Assembly: GCA_905182025.1 (NCBI GenBank)
Contig: CAJJAA010000016.1
Span: forward strand, 1-64,000
DNA: 64,000 nucleotides
Source: an uncultured OM182 clade bacterium
GTDB taxonomy: Bacteria > Pseudomonadota > Gammaproteobacteria > Pseudomonadales > Azotimanducaceae
Reading direction: 5' to 3'
This document shows, piece by piece, positions 8,853 through 17,612 of the stretch (positions are counted from its first letter, which is position 1; every line of letters begins with the position of its first letter). Made by a program: the position numbers and the translations under genes. The notes beneath the pieces are model-generated. The model searched no databases. It was not told the DNA's origin and worked only from the letters and a program-made list of their open reading frames with translations.

Positions 8853-9236
8853 ATGCGTGAAGAACTGACAAATGAAGAGCTCATTCAGCTATATGACGTG
8901 GTAACGAGTAGCGTTAACTCACAGTTCGAACTCTGGATAACAATCACGTTCGCAGTGATAATTGCTTCCTACATTGCTGGGCATCGTCTCGCGAAATCAC
9001 TGCAATATCTTGTCGCTATTCTATACACGTCTGTGTCAATCCTGCTGTATTTGATGCTTGTTGGAGCAGTACAATTCGCAGATCAATTCGATGCTGTTAC
9101 TGCAGGAAAATCGATACCAGGGGACCTTTTTGCAGCGATAGCGGTATTACGTACTTCAGTGTGGGTGCTCGGAACAATCGCGACCATCGTTTTCATATTC
9201 AATGGACACAAGGACGATGTAAGCGGGCACGCTTAA
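8853..9236 (+). CDS. Small integral membrane protein of unknown function
   Basis: A 127-residue protein with about four hydrophobic segments (roughly 27-45, 50-72, 90-105 and 106-120). It resembles in size and layout the product at 29611-29970 (opening acidic residues, F(E/S)L, AxYFTV/AVIIASYIAG, then alternating helices). The ribosome-binding site is GGGGGC. It follows the preceding small gene by about 100 bp and may be a separate transcript. Function unknown. Confidence 0.7.
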   Translation: MREELTNEELIQLYDVVTSSVNSQFELWITITFAVIIASYIAGHRLAKSLQYLVAILYTSVSILLYLMLVGAVQFADQFDAVTAGKSIPGDLFAAIAVLRTSVWVLGTIATIVFIFNGHKDDVSGHA

Positions 9237-9523
9237 CATGACAGGCATTGGTCTTCGGCATCAATATAACGTTTTGGTTACCAAAAGCTCATCGATGTAG
9301 GTCGGAATTAAAACCATTAGCGGGCCTTATCAATCTTTCACTCGCTACAAGTGATAATCGTTTTTTGTAAGGCTTAAGGTATTGACGGGTGTCTTGAATT
9401 TTACGTGAAACATGTCGAGGCGCTTATTGTATTATGAGTGTCGTTGCGATTATTCTGTTCGCGACTTTGCTTTACGTTCATAAGAGTCCTCTTCGCACCG
9501 ATGGTTCACAAAAAGGAAAAGAC

Positions 9524-10246
9524 ATGGCGCTCGTTAAATTAGATAAGACAGGCACTGTTTTCACGTTGACGATGGATGCGGGTGAGAATAGGTGGAACAC
9601 GGCGCTTGTCGACGAACTCAGCGCCGCGTTGGATGAGGTCGAACAGAGCAAGGGCGCCGCGGCACTGGTCACGACAGGAGCAAGTGAGAAATTTTACTCC
9701 AATGGATTGGATCTCGACTGGCGTAATGCGCCCGCTGATCACCCGCAAGCAGGTGATCCAGAAGCCTTTATGTTTATGGAGTTTATGGCGCGCATGATTA
9801 CGCTGCCGGTGCCAACCATTGCTGCCGTTAACGGTCATGCTTTTGGCGCTGGTTTTATGTTCGCGCTTTGTCATGACTACAGAATTATGCGACAAGATCG
9901 TGGCTATATGTGTGCAAATGAAATTCAACTTGGAATGATTATTCCGGCAGCTGAACTTTCACTGTTTCGCCACAAGTTACCCGGGCACGTGTTTTATGAG
10001 TCTGTGCAATTGGCAAGACGCTGGGGTGGTCCCCCTGCACGCGAGGCTGGCGTTGTTAACGACGTTGCAACAATGGATGAGTTACTGCAAAAAGCTGTGG
10101 CCAAGGCAGAAGAGCTTGCCCCTTTGGCAGTAAATCGTAAGCAGTTTGGCATTCAAAAAGAAAACATATTTGGCGAAAATTCGATTTTGAACGACACAAA
10201 CGGCGCCGCTTATCATCTACGCACAAAGGCGCGTTATCCCAAATAG
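9524..10246 (+). CDS. Enoyl-CoA hydratase/isomerase family protein
   Basis: The ATG at 9524 is preferred: AAAAGGAAAA lies just upstream and the product (MALVKLDKTG) starts like the family. An in-frame ATG at 9434 would add 30 residues including a hydrophobic stretch. The 240-residue crotonase-fold protein shows the oxyanion-hole segments FYSNGLDLDW and NGHAFGAGFMFAL; the region after YMCANEIQLGM carries no obvious second hydratase glutamate, so an isomerase of the delta3-delta2-enoyl-CoA type fits better than a classical hydratase (inference). It would act in fatty-acid or side-chain beta-oxidation. Confidence 0.85.
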   Translation: MALVKLDKTGTVFTLTMDAGENRWNTALVDELSAALDEVEQSKGAAALVTTGASEKFYSNGLDLDWRNAPADHPQAGDPEAFMFMEFMARMITLPVPTIAAVNGHAFGAGFMFALCHDYRIMRQDRGYMCANEIQLGMIIPAAELSLFRHKLPGHVFYESVQLARRWGGPPAREAGVVNDVATMDELLQKAVAKAEELAPLAVNRKQFGIQKENIFGENSILNDTNGAAYHLRTKARYPK

Positions 10247-10250
10247 GTAG

Positions 10251-10270
10251 TCGGGTCAGAATAAGGGGAC
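10251..10270. repeat. REP-like core (GGGTCAGAATAAGGGG)
   Basis: This sits immediately after the enoyl-CoA hydratase stop. It is closely similar to the segment at 4190-4212 and related to the palindromic element at 17498-17540. No associated transposase is visible. Confidence 0.35.
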
Positions 10271-10326
10271 GCAGCGGCTTGCATTGAGTGATACTTGCCA
10301 GCAAAGGGTTATATTGTCCTGTCATT

Positions 10327-10437
10327 TTACTCGAGCCCTATCTCTTCACCATCCATTGGTAAGTCAAAGTAGACGTTGAATCCTTCGCGCCTTAATATAT
10401 GTGTTAGATAAGCGCGCTTCTGATAGTCGGGCGCAGA
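10327..10437 (-). pseudogene. Short C-terminal remnant of an unidentified protein
   Basis: A 36-codon open frame without start codon reads YQKRAYLTHILRREGF, then NVYFDLPMDGEEIGLE and stop. The composition is strikingly protein-like and it is preceded in frame by a stop. It is read as the tail of a deleted gene; I do not recognise the family. It is too short for certainty. Confidence 0.35.
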
Positions 10438-10664
10438 CTAAGACAGGTGTAAAGACTTATTGCTTAGTGCTTGTTGGAAAATATAGTATGTAGCCCGTCA
10501 AGGCTCACGTGCGCTAGTCATTTGTGGCGTGGGAAGGGATGCTGAAAGCATCGATTTTATGGTGCGGTTTATTACGTCATTCGATTTAGCAGATATCTCG
10601 ATAATGCAGAGCTTGTATCTTGGCCGCGCGTCAAGAGAGCAACAAGAATAATAAGGAAATGTTA

Positions 10665-12155
10665 ATGAGTACTACCGCAGAAGTAGCGCACGATGGTCAT
10701 TTAACCGGTTATGGTGAGCCGGCGTACAGAAACTATGTACTGTTTTTGCTTATGGTCGTTTATACGCTGAATTTCGTCGACAGGACGCTGATTGCGGTTG
10801 TCGCGCAGCCCATCATTGACTCCTTTGGGCTGACCGATTCCGAATGGGGATTGCTGTATGGCCCTCCGTTTGCCATTTTTTACGCTGTCATGGGTCTACC
10901 CATAGCGCTTTGGGCTGATCGATCTAATCGTGTCAAAGTCATTACGGTCTGTATTATTTTATGGTCGTTGATGACCGCTTTGTGTGGTATCGCCGCGGGC
11001 TTTGCGATGCTGCTGTTTTTTAGAATAGGTGTTGCCATCGGGGAAGCAGGTTGCACGCCGCCAGCAAACTCCATTATTGGCGATTACTTTATTTCCCGTA
11101 AGCGGGCGACGGCGCTGGGTATTTACTCAATGGGCGTCACGCTGGGAGCGGTCCTTGCCAATCTCTTTGGCGGTCCCATTGCACAGATGGAAGGTGCTGA
11201 TTTTGGCGCTTGGATTTCTAGCATCGGTCTTGGCGGATTGTTTACTGGGCTTGACTGGGCATCAATTGAAGGCTGGAGAATAGCGTTTGTTGTTGTCGGA
11301 CTGCCGGGTATTCTAATCGCTATGGTTGTGCTGTTTACCATCAAGGAGCCACCCCGTGGTTACTCTGACAGCCCCGACTTGCACAATCCCGCGCCTCTGC
11401 ACTGGGCGGATGCGTTTAAAGAACTAAAGTACAAACCGACCTTTTGGTGGATGGCTATAGGCGCCTCTATGGTTGCTTTTGTCGGCTATGGTCTGAGCAG
11501 TTTTCAGGCGCCTTTTCTACAACGTGAACACGGCTTGGATGTTAGAGACGCAGCTGTAAACTTTGGTGCACCACTTGCATTCCTTGCTGCAATCGGTACG
11601 TTTATGGGCGGTTACTTGACGGAGAAGTTCACACCCCGTTCTCAGACTGCAGTGGCTTGGGTCCCAGCTATTGGCTTACTGATCGCGGTTCCAGCTTATA
11701 TAGCCGCTTTTTTTGCGGAAGATCTAGTGGTCGTGTTTGTCCTGTGGGGTATCGCATCAGTATGTCATTACGCTTACCTCGGTGCGCAGTACAATATTGG
11801 CCAGGGCGTTGTAAGTGCGCGTTCGCGAGCCACTGCCATTGCGACGCTGCTCATCCTCGTCTCAATCATAGGTAACGGTATTGGGCCGTATTTTGTCGGA
11901 TTTATGAGCGACATGTTTATGAGTATGCAACTTGCCGATAGCAATTTTGCCAGCCAGCTAACCCCCTCAATTTGTGGTGCAAAAGATGCTGTATTGGGCG
12001 AGGCGCAACGCATAGTATGCGACCAGGCGAATTCAACGGGGCTAAAGAATGCAGTCTCCGTGACGGTCTTGTGGTTCATTGTTGCTGCCGGATGCTTTTT
12101 GATGTCTGCCCGCACGCTGAAACGAGATTTCGTAGCGCCATTGGCAACATCATAA
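10665..12155 (+). CDS. MFS transporter, spinster-like
   Basis: A 496-residue, 12-helix major-facilitator carrier. The start at 10665 follows AAGGAAA; an ATG two codons earlier is possible. The signature between helices 2 and 3 is LPIALWADRSNR, and the N-terminal NFVDRTLIAVVAQPI segment is typical of the spinster-like group often linked to aromatic or terpenoid catabolism. A cysteine-containing periplasmic loop (about residues 425-460) lies between the last helices. Neighbouring enoyl-CoA hydratase and Mo-hydroxylase genes suggest uptake of an organic acid, which is inference. Confidence 0.9.
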   Translation: MSTTAEVAHDGHLTGYGEPAYRNYVLFLLMVVYTLNFVDRTLIAVVAQPIIDSFGLTDSEWGLLYGPPFAIFYAVMGLPIALWADRSNRVKVITVCIILWSLMTALCGIAAGFAMLLFFRIGVAIGEAGCTPPANSIIGDYFISRKRATALGIYSMGVTLGAVLANLFGGPIAQMEGADFGAWISSIGLGGLFTGLDWASIEGWRIAFVVVGLPGILIAMVVLFTIKEPPRGYSDSPDLHNPAPLHWADAFKELKYKPTFWWMAIGASMVAFVGYGLSSFQAPFLQREHGLDVRDAAVNFGAPLAFLAAIGTFMGGYLTEKFTPRSQTAVAWVPAIGLLIAVPAYIAAFFAEDLVVVFVLWGIASVCHYAYLGAQYNIGQGVVSARSRATAIATLLILVSIIGNGIGPYFVGFMSDMFMSMQLADSNFASQLTPSICGAKDAVLGEAQRIVCDQANSTGLKNAVSVTVLWFIVAAGCFLMSARTLKRDFVAPLATS

Positions 12156-12175
12156 GTCAGCGTCGTAAGGCGTAG

Positions 12176-12230
12176 CGGGGCAGAGCAATAGCCCCGATTG
12201 AGCGAGCAGGCTAACCGTTAGATTAGCCTG
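12176..12230. terminator. Two hairpins between convergent genes
   Basis: CGGGGC/GCCCCG (12176-12196) and CAGGCTAA/TTAGCCTG (12207-12230, 8-bp stem) lie between the converging MFS gene and the minus-strand gene ending at 12318. T-tracts are poor, so termination is likely but unproven. Confidence 0.45.
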
Positions 12231-12317
12231 TCCGCATGCGCTGATCCCAGCACTAGACTTAGAGTAGGGATGACCGCTTTACAATGGCTGCGTCAAGCCA
12301 GTAACTTTTCGCTGAGC

Positions 12318-13655
12318 TTAGTCAGAAATTTCAGCCTCGTCGTGCAATGTCTCAATGCAGTCCGATTCAAGTAGATATTGAAGCAAGTGGTTCATCGGTC
12401 CGTGCAGGTTAAGCGTGTCGATAGAGACGATATCTTTCTCAGTGCGCAGGTCAAACCAGTCGGCATCGACGTCGGCGGAATCGATATGTGAGCGAAAATT
12501 AGTGACCGTCATGGGTTTAACCGAAATTTTCACATCGTTCGTGAATAGCTTGCCAATTGCCTCCAGTATGCCGGTGCCCGAGTCTCGGTAGAACCTTTCA
12601 GAAAAGAGCATTGCAAGCGTCGATATGCCCATCACAAAGCGCAGAGGCTGTTGTGAATAACGTCGAACGTAGCTGCTCAGTTTGAAGCTTTGACGCAATC
12701 TCGTTAGCATCACCCACTCATTTTCTTGCACAATTTTTCTCAGATGCGCTAGCTGTTTATCATCGGCAACATCGCCACTGGCGTGAACATTGTTGACGCT
12801 GAACTCTGTAATGCACAAGGGTGCTTTGCCGTCGGCGGGCAGCTCAGGTCTTAGCTTCTGCATGCTAGCGTCGAAAGCACTTGAGTCAATGGGTGAAGAG
12901 TAGCGAACGGTTGTTCGCCTGATAATAGCTGGCCGTTTACGGAATATTTCTGTCGGCGGTTGTTGTCGGCCGTTGGCGTCTAATAATACGGCTTCAGCTA
13001 GGCCGTTGCGTACCATGACCATGGCCGCTGCGATTGAATCTGTGGCCTGAAACGCGGGTCCAGAAAGGTCGACGAGGTCGACTTCCAGCCTGCCGGGTTC
13101 GAGATTGTCGATAAGGTTGCTGATATCGACTGCTGCGCCGTCAACGCTGCTAAAAGCGCTGTGAATCAGATTTACGCCAAGTATGCCGACGGCTTCCTGC
13201 TGAGCAATATTGGTATCGTCTAACATATTGATGTGGACAATAATGGTATTGGGCTCCGCACCCACTTCTGACTGAAACCGAAGGCCTATCCAACCTTGGC
13301 ATTCGTTGCTACCGGCAAAATTTCTTGCTGAAATGGTGTCGCAGAAGGCGAAAAATCGCGTATCTTTACCACGCTTCGTATCAAGCCGATCAATCAGCAG
13401 TTGATACTCCTTATCTAACATTGACGTCACCCGCTGGCGCGAGACATAGCGTCCAGCCTCGCCATAAATCTGATCACTGACCTGCATGTCATAGGCGGAT
13501 ATGGTTTTGGCGATGCTGCCAGCGGCTGCCCCGACGCGAAAGAACCATCGTGCAACTTCTTGAGCGGCACCTATTTCGGCGATGGTACCGTATATTTTAT
13601 CATTCAGATTGATCGATAAAGCTTTCTGGTGGGTGTTGGGGATTTCCTCTGACAT
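12318..13655 (-). CDS. Conserved protein often labelled nicotinate-nucleotide adenylyltransferase
   Basis: A 445-residue soluble protein. Its N-terminus (KALSINLNDKIYGTIAEIG then EVARWFFRVGAAAGSIAKT) belongs to a family shared with cyanobacteria and plants whose members are often database-labelled as nicotinate-nucleotide adenylyltransferase. The nucleotide-binding HxGH and SxTxxR motifs of true adenylyltransferases are not visible, so that label is doubtful. The gene is alone, flanked by a converging MFS gene and a diverging Mo-hydroxylase operon. Function unknown. Confidence 0.75.
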   Translation of the reverse strand: MSEEIPNTHQKALSINLNDKIYGTIAEIGAAQEVARWFFRVGAAAGSIAKTISAYDMQVSDQIYGEAGRYVSRQRVTSMLDKEYQLLIDRLDTKRGKDTRFFAFCDTISARNFAGSNECQGWIGLRFQSEVGAEPNTIIVHINMLDDTNIAQQEAVGILGVNLIHSAFSSVDGAAVDISNLIDNLEPGRLEVDLVDLSGPAFQATDSIAAAMVMVRNGLAEAVLLDANGRQQPPTEIFRKRPAIIRRTTVRYSSPIDSSAFDASMQKLRPELPADGKAPLCITEFSVNNVHASGDVADDKQLAHLRKIVQENEWVMLTRLRQSFKLSSYVRRYSQQPLRFVMGISTLAMLFSERFYRDSGTGILEAIGKLFTNDVKISVKPMTVTNFRSHIDSADVDADWFDLRTEKDIVSIDTLNLHGPMNHLLQYLLESDCIETLHDEAEISD

Positions 13656-14100
13656 GACGCGATCTATGGTGATTTTAGCGTTTTATTCTACGCTAATTGT
13701 CTGCTCGCAGCTTATTAATAAGTGCTGCAGCCGAGTCGTAATGTTCTCTCTTTGCTTTATTTTTACGTACCCATTTAGCGCATAAAAAACCGTTGGCTTG
13801 TTAGCCTGCGTCGCTAATAGTCATGAACAATATTTGAACGTTTGCGCAACCTGCGGAGCGAGATCTTGGAATTCATTGTGCGCGTTCGGTTAGCGCCGGT
13901 TTTTCTCATTAGATAGTGGTAGCAGGTATCGATTAGAGAAAAGTGCGGGGTAGCGGGCCCAAATGAGTTATGCACGCTCAAGATCGGGATCAAAATCTTT
14001 GCCCTCAGGGGTCGCACCAAACCCCGCAGCGGACTTGATTGGCTAGACAAGACGACGTGTCTCACTTACCCTTTGCGCGCAATTCGATGGGGGAACTAAC
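13656..14100. other. Divergent intergenic region
   Basis: This 445-bp gap should hold divergent promoters for the gene at 12318-13655 and the iorA-like gene. Only the small possible remnant at 13968-14042 stands out. Confidence 0.35.
13968..14042 (-). pseudogene. Possible C-terminal coding remnant
   Basis: A 24-codon open stretch reads PIKSAAGFGATPEGKDFDPD then LERA and stop, protein-like in composition and preceded in frame by a stop. It may be the tail of a lost gene; the family is not recognised and chance cannot be excluded. Confidence 0.2.
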
Positions 14101-14571
14101 ATGAAACTAAAAATTAATGGTGTCGAGCGACAAGTCGCGGCGGATTGGCAGAATGAAAACCTGCTGACAGTTTTGCGGGAACATTTTGGCTTAACGGGTT
14201 CTCGTTTTAGCTGCGGCATCGGCCAATGCGGCGCATGTTTGGTGCATGTCGACGGCATACCGATGACCAGTTGCTTAATACCGGTAAGTGAAGTCGTTGA
14301 TAAAGACGTTTTGACCATTGAAGGGCTAGCCGCGGAGGATGGTACCTTGCACCCGTTGCAGCAGGCTTGGGTTGATGAACGTGTGCCTCAGTGCGGTTAC
14401 TGCCAGTCAGGTCAAATTATGCAGGCGCTGGCATTGCTGCAAAATACGCCTCAACCCGATGACGCCGATATTGACCGCGCCATGAGCGGTAATCTATGTC
14501 GCTGCGGTACTTATACCCGTATTAGGAAATCCATCAAGAAAGCCGCGCTTGTTATGAAGGAGGCTGGATAA
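14101..14571 (+). CDS. iorA: Mo-hydroxylase small subunit, [2Fe-2S] (isoquinoline 1-oxidoreductase alpha type)
   Basis: A 156-residue iron-sulfur subunit that carries electrons out of a molybdenum hydroxylase. Two clusters are predicted: the plant-ferredoxin-like one with C38, C43, C46 and C58, and the second with C98, C101, C133 and C135 (CGYCQSG and CRCGTY). Length fits the family. The stop overlaps the start of the large subunit by one base (TAATG), indicating translational coupling. The enzyme would hydroxylate an N-heterocycle or oxidise an aldehyde; the exact substrate is not readable. Confidence 0.9.
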   Translation: MKLKINGVERQVAADWQNENLLTVLREHFGLTGSRFSCGIGQCGACLVHVDGIPMTSCLIPVSEVVDKDVLTIEGLAAEDGTLHPLQQAWVDERVPQCGYCQSGQIMQALALLQNTPQPDDADIDRAMSGNLCRCGTYTRIRKSIKKAALVMKEAG

Positions 14572-16754
14572 TGGTTCAGCTTACCCGTCGAAACTTTCTC
14601 ATCGCCACCGGTTGGGTTGCCGGCGGTGTCACGGTGCTTTACACACTGCGTAATCGTGCGGTCGCCGTTGCACCGACTATTATTATCCCGAACAAAGAGT
14701 CCGGTGCAGCTTGGGTACAAATTCGATCTGATGGCTCTTGTCTGATGTATTTTACAAGAGTAGAAATGGGACAGAATGCGAACACCGGTTTAGCTCAAAT
14801 TGTTGCCGAGGAATTGAATATTGAACTCGAAGATATTGAGGCTGTACAACCAAGCACGAGCGATATTGCGCCTATCGCCGTTACTGCGGGCAGCATGTCT
14901 TTGACGGCATTTTCGCGTCCGACGGCCATGGCAGCGGCGACATTACGTGAAAGCATGCGAGCGCTTGCCGCTGTTAAGCTCGGTGAACCGCTTAGCATGA
15001 TCCTTGACGATGCGGGCGGCTTCCAGACCGCTGATAAACGCAAGGTAAGCTATGCCGATTTAGTGGATAAAGACAGCGTTATGGTGGAATTTGACGACAC
15101 CAAACCCTCACCGGCACTCTACACATTTGATCCACAGCGTAGCAAGAAACAAGTTGGCCGGGACGCGACGCCAATAGGTATTCGTGGCTTGGTGACGGGT
15201 GCGGCCGTCTATACCGCGGATGTACCGATGCAGGGAGTCTTGTACGGCCGTGCTATTAAACCGCCTGTGCGTAGTGCACGCATAGCCTCGCTCGATACCT
15301 CTGGCGTGGCTGAAACAAGTGGCTTTGTCGAATTAGTGCGGCAAGGGGAATTTGTTGGGGTGGTTTGTAAAACGCCGAGCGCCCTGGACGCTGCCATGTC
15401 AAAAATTAATGTCACTTGGGATTTGAAAATTCCGATCAACCAGGATGAGATTGATCGGTTGATTGATGTCGATGCTGAAATGGCCGATGGCGATCTAGAG
15501 CATGTATTGCAAGACGAAGCGCATCGTAAAGATGCCGATTGGTTGATTGATTTACGGTTTGATGTGCAGACACAAAGCCATGCCGCGCAGGAACCGCGGG
15601 CCGCGATTGCGCGATTTGGTGATGGCAGCGGCGCTCATAAGCTGGAAATTTGGACAGGCTCGCAGGACCCTTGGGGTATGAAGCGATTTGCGGCAATGGA
15701 TACCGGACTGTCTGAAGATGATGTGGTGGTTTATGCAAAACGTCTGGGCGGCGGTTTTGGTGGCCGTGAACATTATGAAGTTGAACGGGACGCCGTCATA
15801 TTGGCGCGCGCGGTCAAGCGTCCGGTTAAAGTGCAATGGACCCGTAAGGATGAGTTTACCGCGAGTCGCTGTCGACCCGCTTCAGCCCACAGATTACGCA
15901 TTGCGACGGATGATGCGGGAAATTTGTCGGATTGGTGGTACGGCTACATTACCGGCCATGTCGTTTTTTCGCGCGAACGTTTACCCGGGTGGCTCTTACC
16001 GGTAGCTCGATTGGCCGGTGATATGGGCGTTGTAAAGGGCGCATTGGCGCCTTATAGCGCGCCGCATCAACGAGTAGAATACAAAGATGTTGATCTGCCA
16101 ATAGACCTTGGTGTCTGGCGTTCATTGAACGGCGCACCTGCGATTTTTGCCATTGAATCGGCTATGGATGAACTGGCTGTGCAACAGGGTATGGACCCCG
16201 TCGATTTTAAGATCGCACAAATGAAGGGCAAGCAGCCGCGTTTGCAGGTTTGTTTAGAGCGCGTTCGAGAGATGAGCGGTAGACGGTCCTTGCCTCACGG
16301 TAGCGGGTATGGCCGAGGGTTTGCCTGCGGCATTTTCGACGATCGCTCGTTTGTCGCCGTCAGCGCCGATATTCATGTCGACGAAATAGCACAGGAAATC
16401 AAAGTGCTGCATATGTGCTGCGTGCAGGATGTTGGCATGGCCGTTAATCCAGATCAATTGCGTGCGCAGGCGGAAGGCAATATGGCATGGAGTGTTGGCA
16501 TGGCGCTGCTCGAGCGTTTCGAGGTCGCAGATGATGAGATCAAAAGTTCAAATTATGACAACTACGCCATCGTTCGCATGAGTGATATGCCGAGCGTCGA
16601 TGTTGAGGTTGTTGACCAACCAAGCATTCCACCGGCGGGTGCCGGCGAGGTGGCGTTAGTCGCTGGGCCGCCGGCGATCGCCAATGCGATTCGCAATGCG
16701 ACGGGCTTTCGCGCCTTGCGACTACCGATAGCATTTGCCGATATCAGTTCATAA
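14571..16754 (+). CDS. iorB: Mo-hydroxylase large subunit, molybdopterin-binding, Tat-exported (isoquinoline 1-oxidoreductase beta type)
   Basis: The 727-residue catalytic partner of the preceding subunit. The N-terminus LTRRNFLIATGWVAGG is a twin-arginine signal, so the heterodimer is probably exported folded with its cofactor, as in IorB-type enzymes. The molybdopterin motif GGGFGGR is at about residues 392-398, and the probable catalytic glutamate lies in GAGEVALVAGPPAIANAI near residue 692. No FAD subunit gene, cytochrome subunit or maturation factor is adjacent, so electrons must go to an acceptor encoded elsewhere. The preceding gene is too small to supply the FAD domain. Confidence 0.9.
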   Translation: MVQLTRRNFLIATGWVAGGVTVLYTLRNRAVAVAPTIIIPNKESGAAWVQIRSDGSCLMYFTRVEMGQNANTGLAQIVAEELNIELEDIEAVQPSTSDIAPIAVTAGSMSLTAFSRPTAMAAATLRESMRALAAVKLGEPLSMILDDAGGFQTADKRKVSYADLVDKDSVMVEFDDTKPSPALYTFDPQRSKKQVGRDATPIGIRGLVTGAAVYTADVPMQGVLYGRAIKPPVRSARIASLDTSGVAETSGFVELVRQGEFVGVVCKTPSALDAAMSKINVTWDLKIPINQDEIDRLIDVDAEMADGDLEHVLQDEAHRKDADWLIDLRFDVQTQSHAAQEPRAAIARFGDGSGAHKLEIWTGSQDPWGMKRFAAMDTGLSEDDVVVYAKRLGGGFGGREHYEVERDAVILARAVKRPVKVQWTRKDEFTASRCRPASAHRLRIATDDAGNLSDWWYGYITGHVVFSRERLPGWLLPVARLAGDMGVVKGALAPYSAPHQRVEYKDVDLPIDLGVWRSLNGAPAIFAIESAMDELAVQQGMDPVDFKIAQMKGKQPRLQVCLERVREMSGRRSLPHGSGYGRGFACGIFDDRSFVAVSADIHVDEIAQEIKVLHMCCVQDVGMAVNPDQLRAQAEGNMAWSVGMALLERFEVADDEIKSSNYDNYAIVRMSDMPSVDVEVVDQPSIPPAGAGEVALVAGPPAIANAIRNATGFRALRLPIAFADISS

Positions 16755-16980
16755 GTATTGGCGATGTTAGACGTTGGCTCGTGATCGGAAAATTGCCTAA
16801 GAAAAAATATCCATCCGCTGTCCGTTAAATTGATTGAGGCACCGAGGTTATTGCAAAAAAACATGATGACGAGCGTCATTAACTAGGCAAAAGACGCGCA
16901 AGGTTTGTGTTCGTAATAAAGCGTTGGAGGATTCTGCTTACTGTTTTTGACGGTTAGAGTCCCGCAAACCGGGCGAACGT

Positions 16981-17002
16981 GCGTCGCCTTTGACGGCGAC
17001 GC
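16981..17002 (-). terminator. Hairpin after the SRPBCC gene
   Basis: GCGTCGCC and GGCGACGC form a perfect 8-bp stem with a 6-nt loop just beyond the minus-strand SRPBCC stop. There is no T-tract. A second palindrome (ATGACGAGCGTCAT, 16866-16879) lies between the converging genes. Confidence 0.45.
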
Positions 17003-17007
17003 TAATG

Positions 17008-17427
17008 TTAGCCTGCGGTTGCTTTGCGCGCACCAGCGATACCGCCAGTATAAATGCCTCGTACAACATCAGAAGCCGCTTCTTCAGGCGCGCCCTTGGG
17101 TTCAAATGTGCCGATCCATTCCACAGTACAAACATTGTCGCCATTATCAGTGACTTTGATGGTGGCTGAATAGCCGCTGACGGGTAGCGGGCTATCGTCA
17201 TTGATAATAGCGTACTTGAGTGCCATTGCCGCGGCATCAAATTCTTCCAAACGTTCAACGACATCGGCGCCGCCCATGGTAATGGTTCTTACTGCGCCAA
17301 CGCCTTCGCCGTCGATTGAAAACGCGGTAATGGGGCCGCCGACTGTAAGGCCACCAAAATCTCCCAAAATGTCCCAGACGGATTGTGCATTTGAATTGAC
17401 GGTTTCAACAACTTCTACGGTGGTCAT
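17008..17427 (-). CDS. SRPBCC-family ligand-binding protein
   Basis: A 139-residue protein of the START/Bet v1-like fold: opening VEVVETVNSNAQSVWDILGDFGGL, then GEGVGAVRTITM, VERLEEFD, and a C-terminal helix. Bacterial members bind hydrophobic ligands or act as small cyclases; this one lacks any distinct catalytic motif. A good ribosome-binding site (AAAGGGAAAG) precedes the ATG. It converges with the Mo-hydroxylase operon and diverges from an SDR gene, with a REP-like element between. Confidence 0.85.
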   Translation of the reverse strand: MTTVEVVETVNSNAQSVWDILGDFGGLTVGGPITAFSIDGEGVGAVRTITMGGADVVERLEEFDAAAMALKYAIINDDSPLPVSGYSATIKVTDNGDNVCTVEWIGTFEPKGAPEEAASDVVRGIYTGGIAGARKATAG

Positions 17428-17478
17428 AACTTTCCCTTTGTTTAATAAATGACTGGTTTTTTCTGATCATAAGCTTGC

Positions 17479-17540
17479 CCCCAATCTAATCAAAGTATTG
17501 GGGTCGGAGTAAAGTGCTTAACAAGGTTTACTCCGACTCC
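17479..17540. repeat. REP-like palindromic element
   Basis: TCGGAGTAAA (17504-17513) and TTTACTCCGA (17527-17536) form a perfect 10-bp stem, extendable outward by GGGG/CTCC with one G-T pair. Immediately before it CCCCAAT and ATTGGGG can form a second hairpin. The core GGGGTCGGAGTAAA resembles segments at 4190 and 10251. Confidence 0.5.
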
Positions 17541-17612
17541 ATTAGTTTCTATGCTCGGCTGTAAACCTACTTATCATCAGGGTGACAATACGTTACCAAA
17601 GGGAGCGATATT

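Larger units (their letters stand above)
10247..10664. other. Intergenic region with a REP-like core and a coding remnant
   Basis: Apart from the two items listed separately within it, I see no gene in this 418-bp gap. It should contain the promoter of the MFS transporter gene. Confidence 0.4.

Noticed and set aside
14101-16754. Xanthine dehydrogenase or CO dehydrogenase as the identity of the Mo-hydroxylase
   Set aside because: There is no FAD subunit, and the large subunit has a Tat signal and IorB-type layout.
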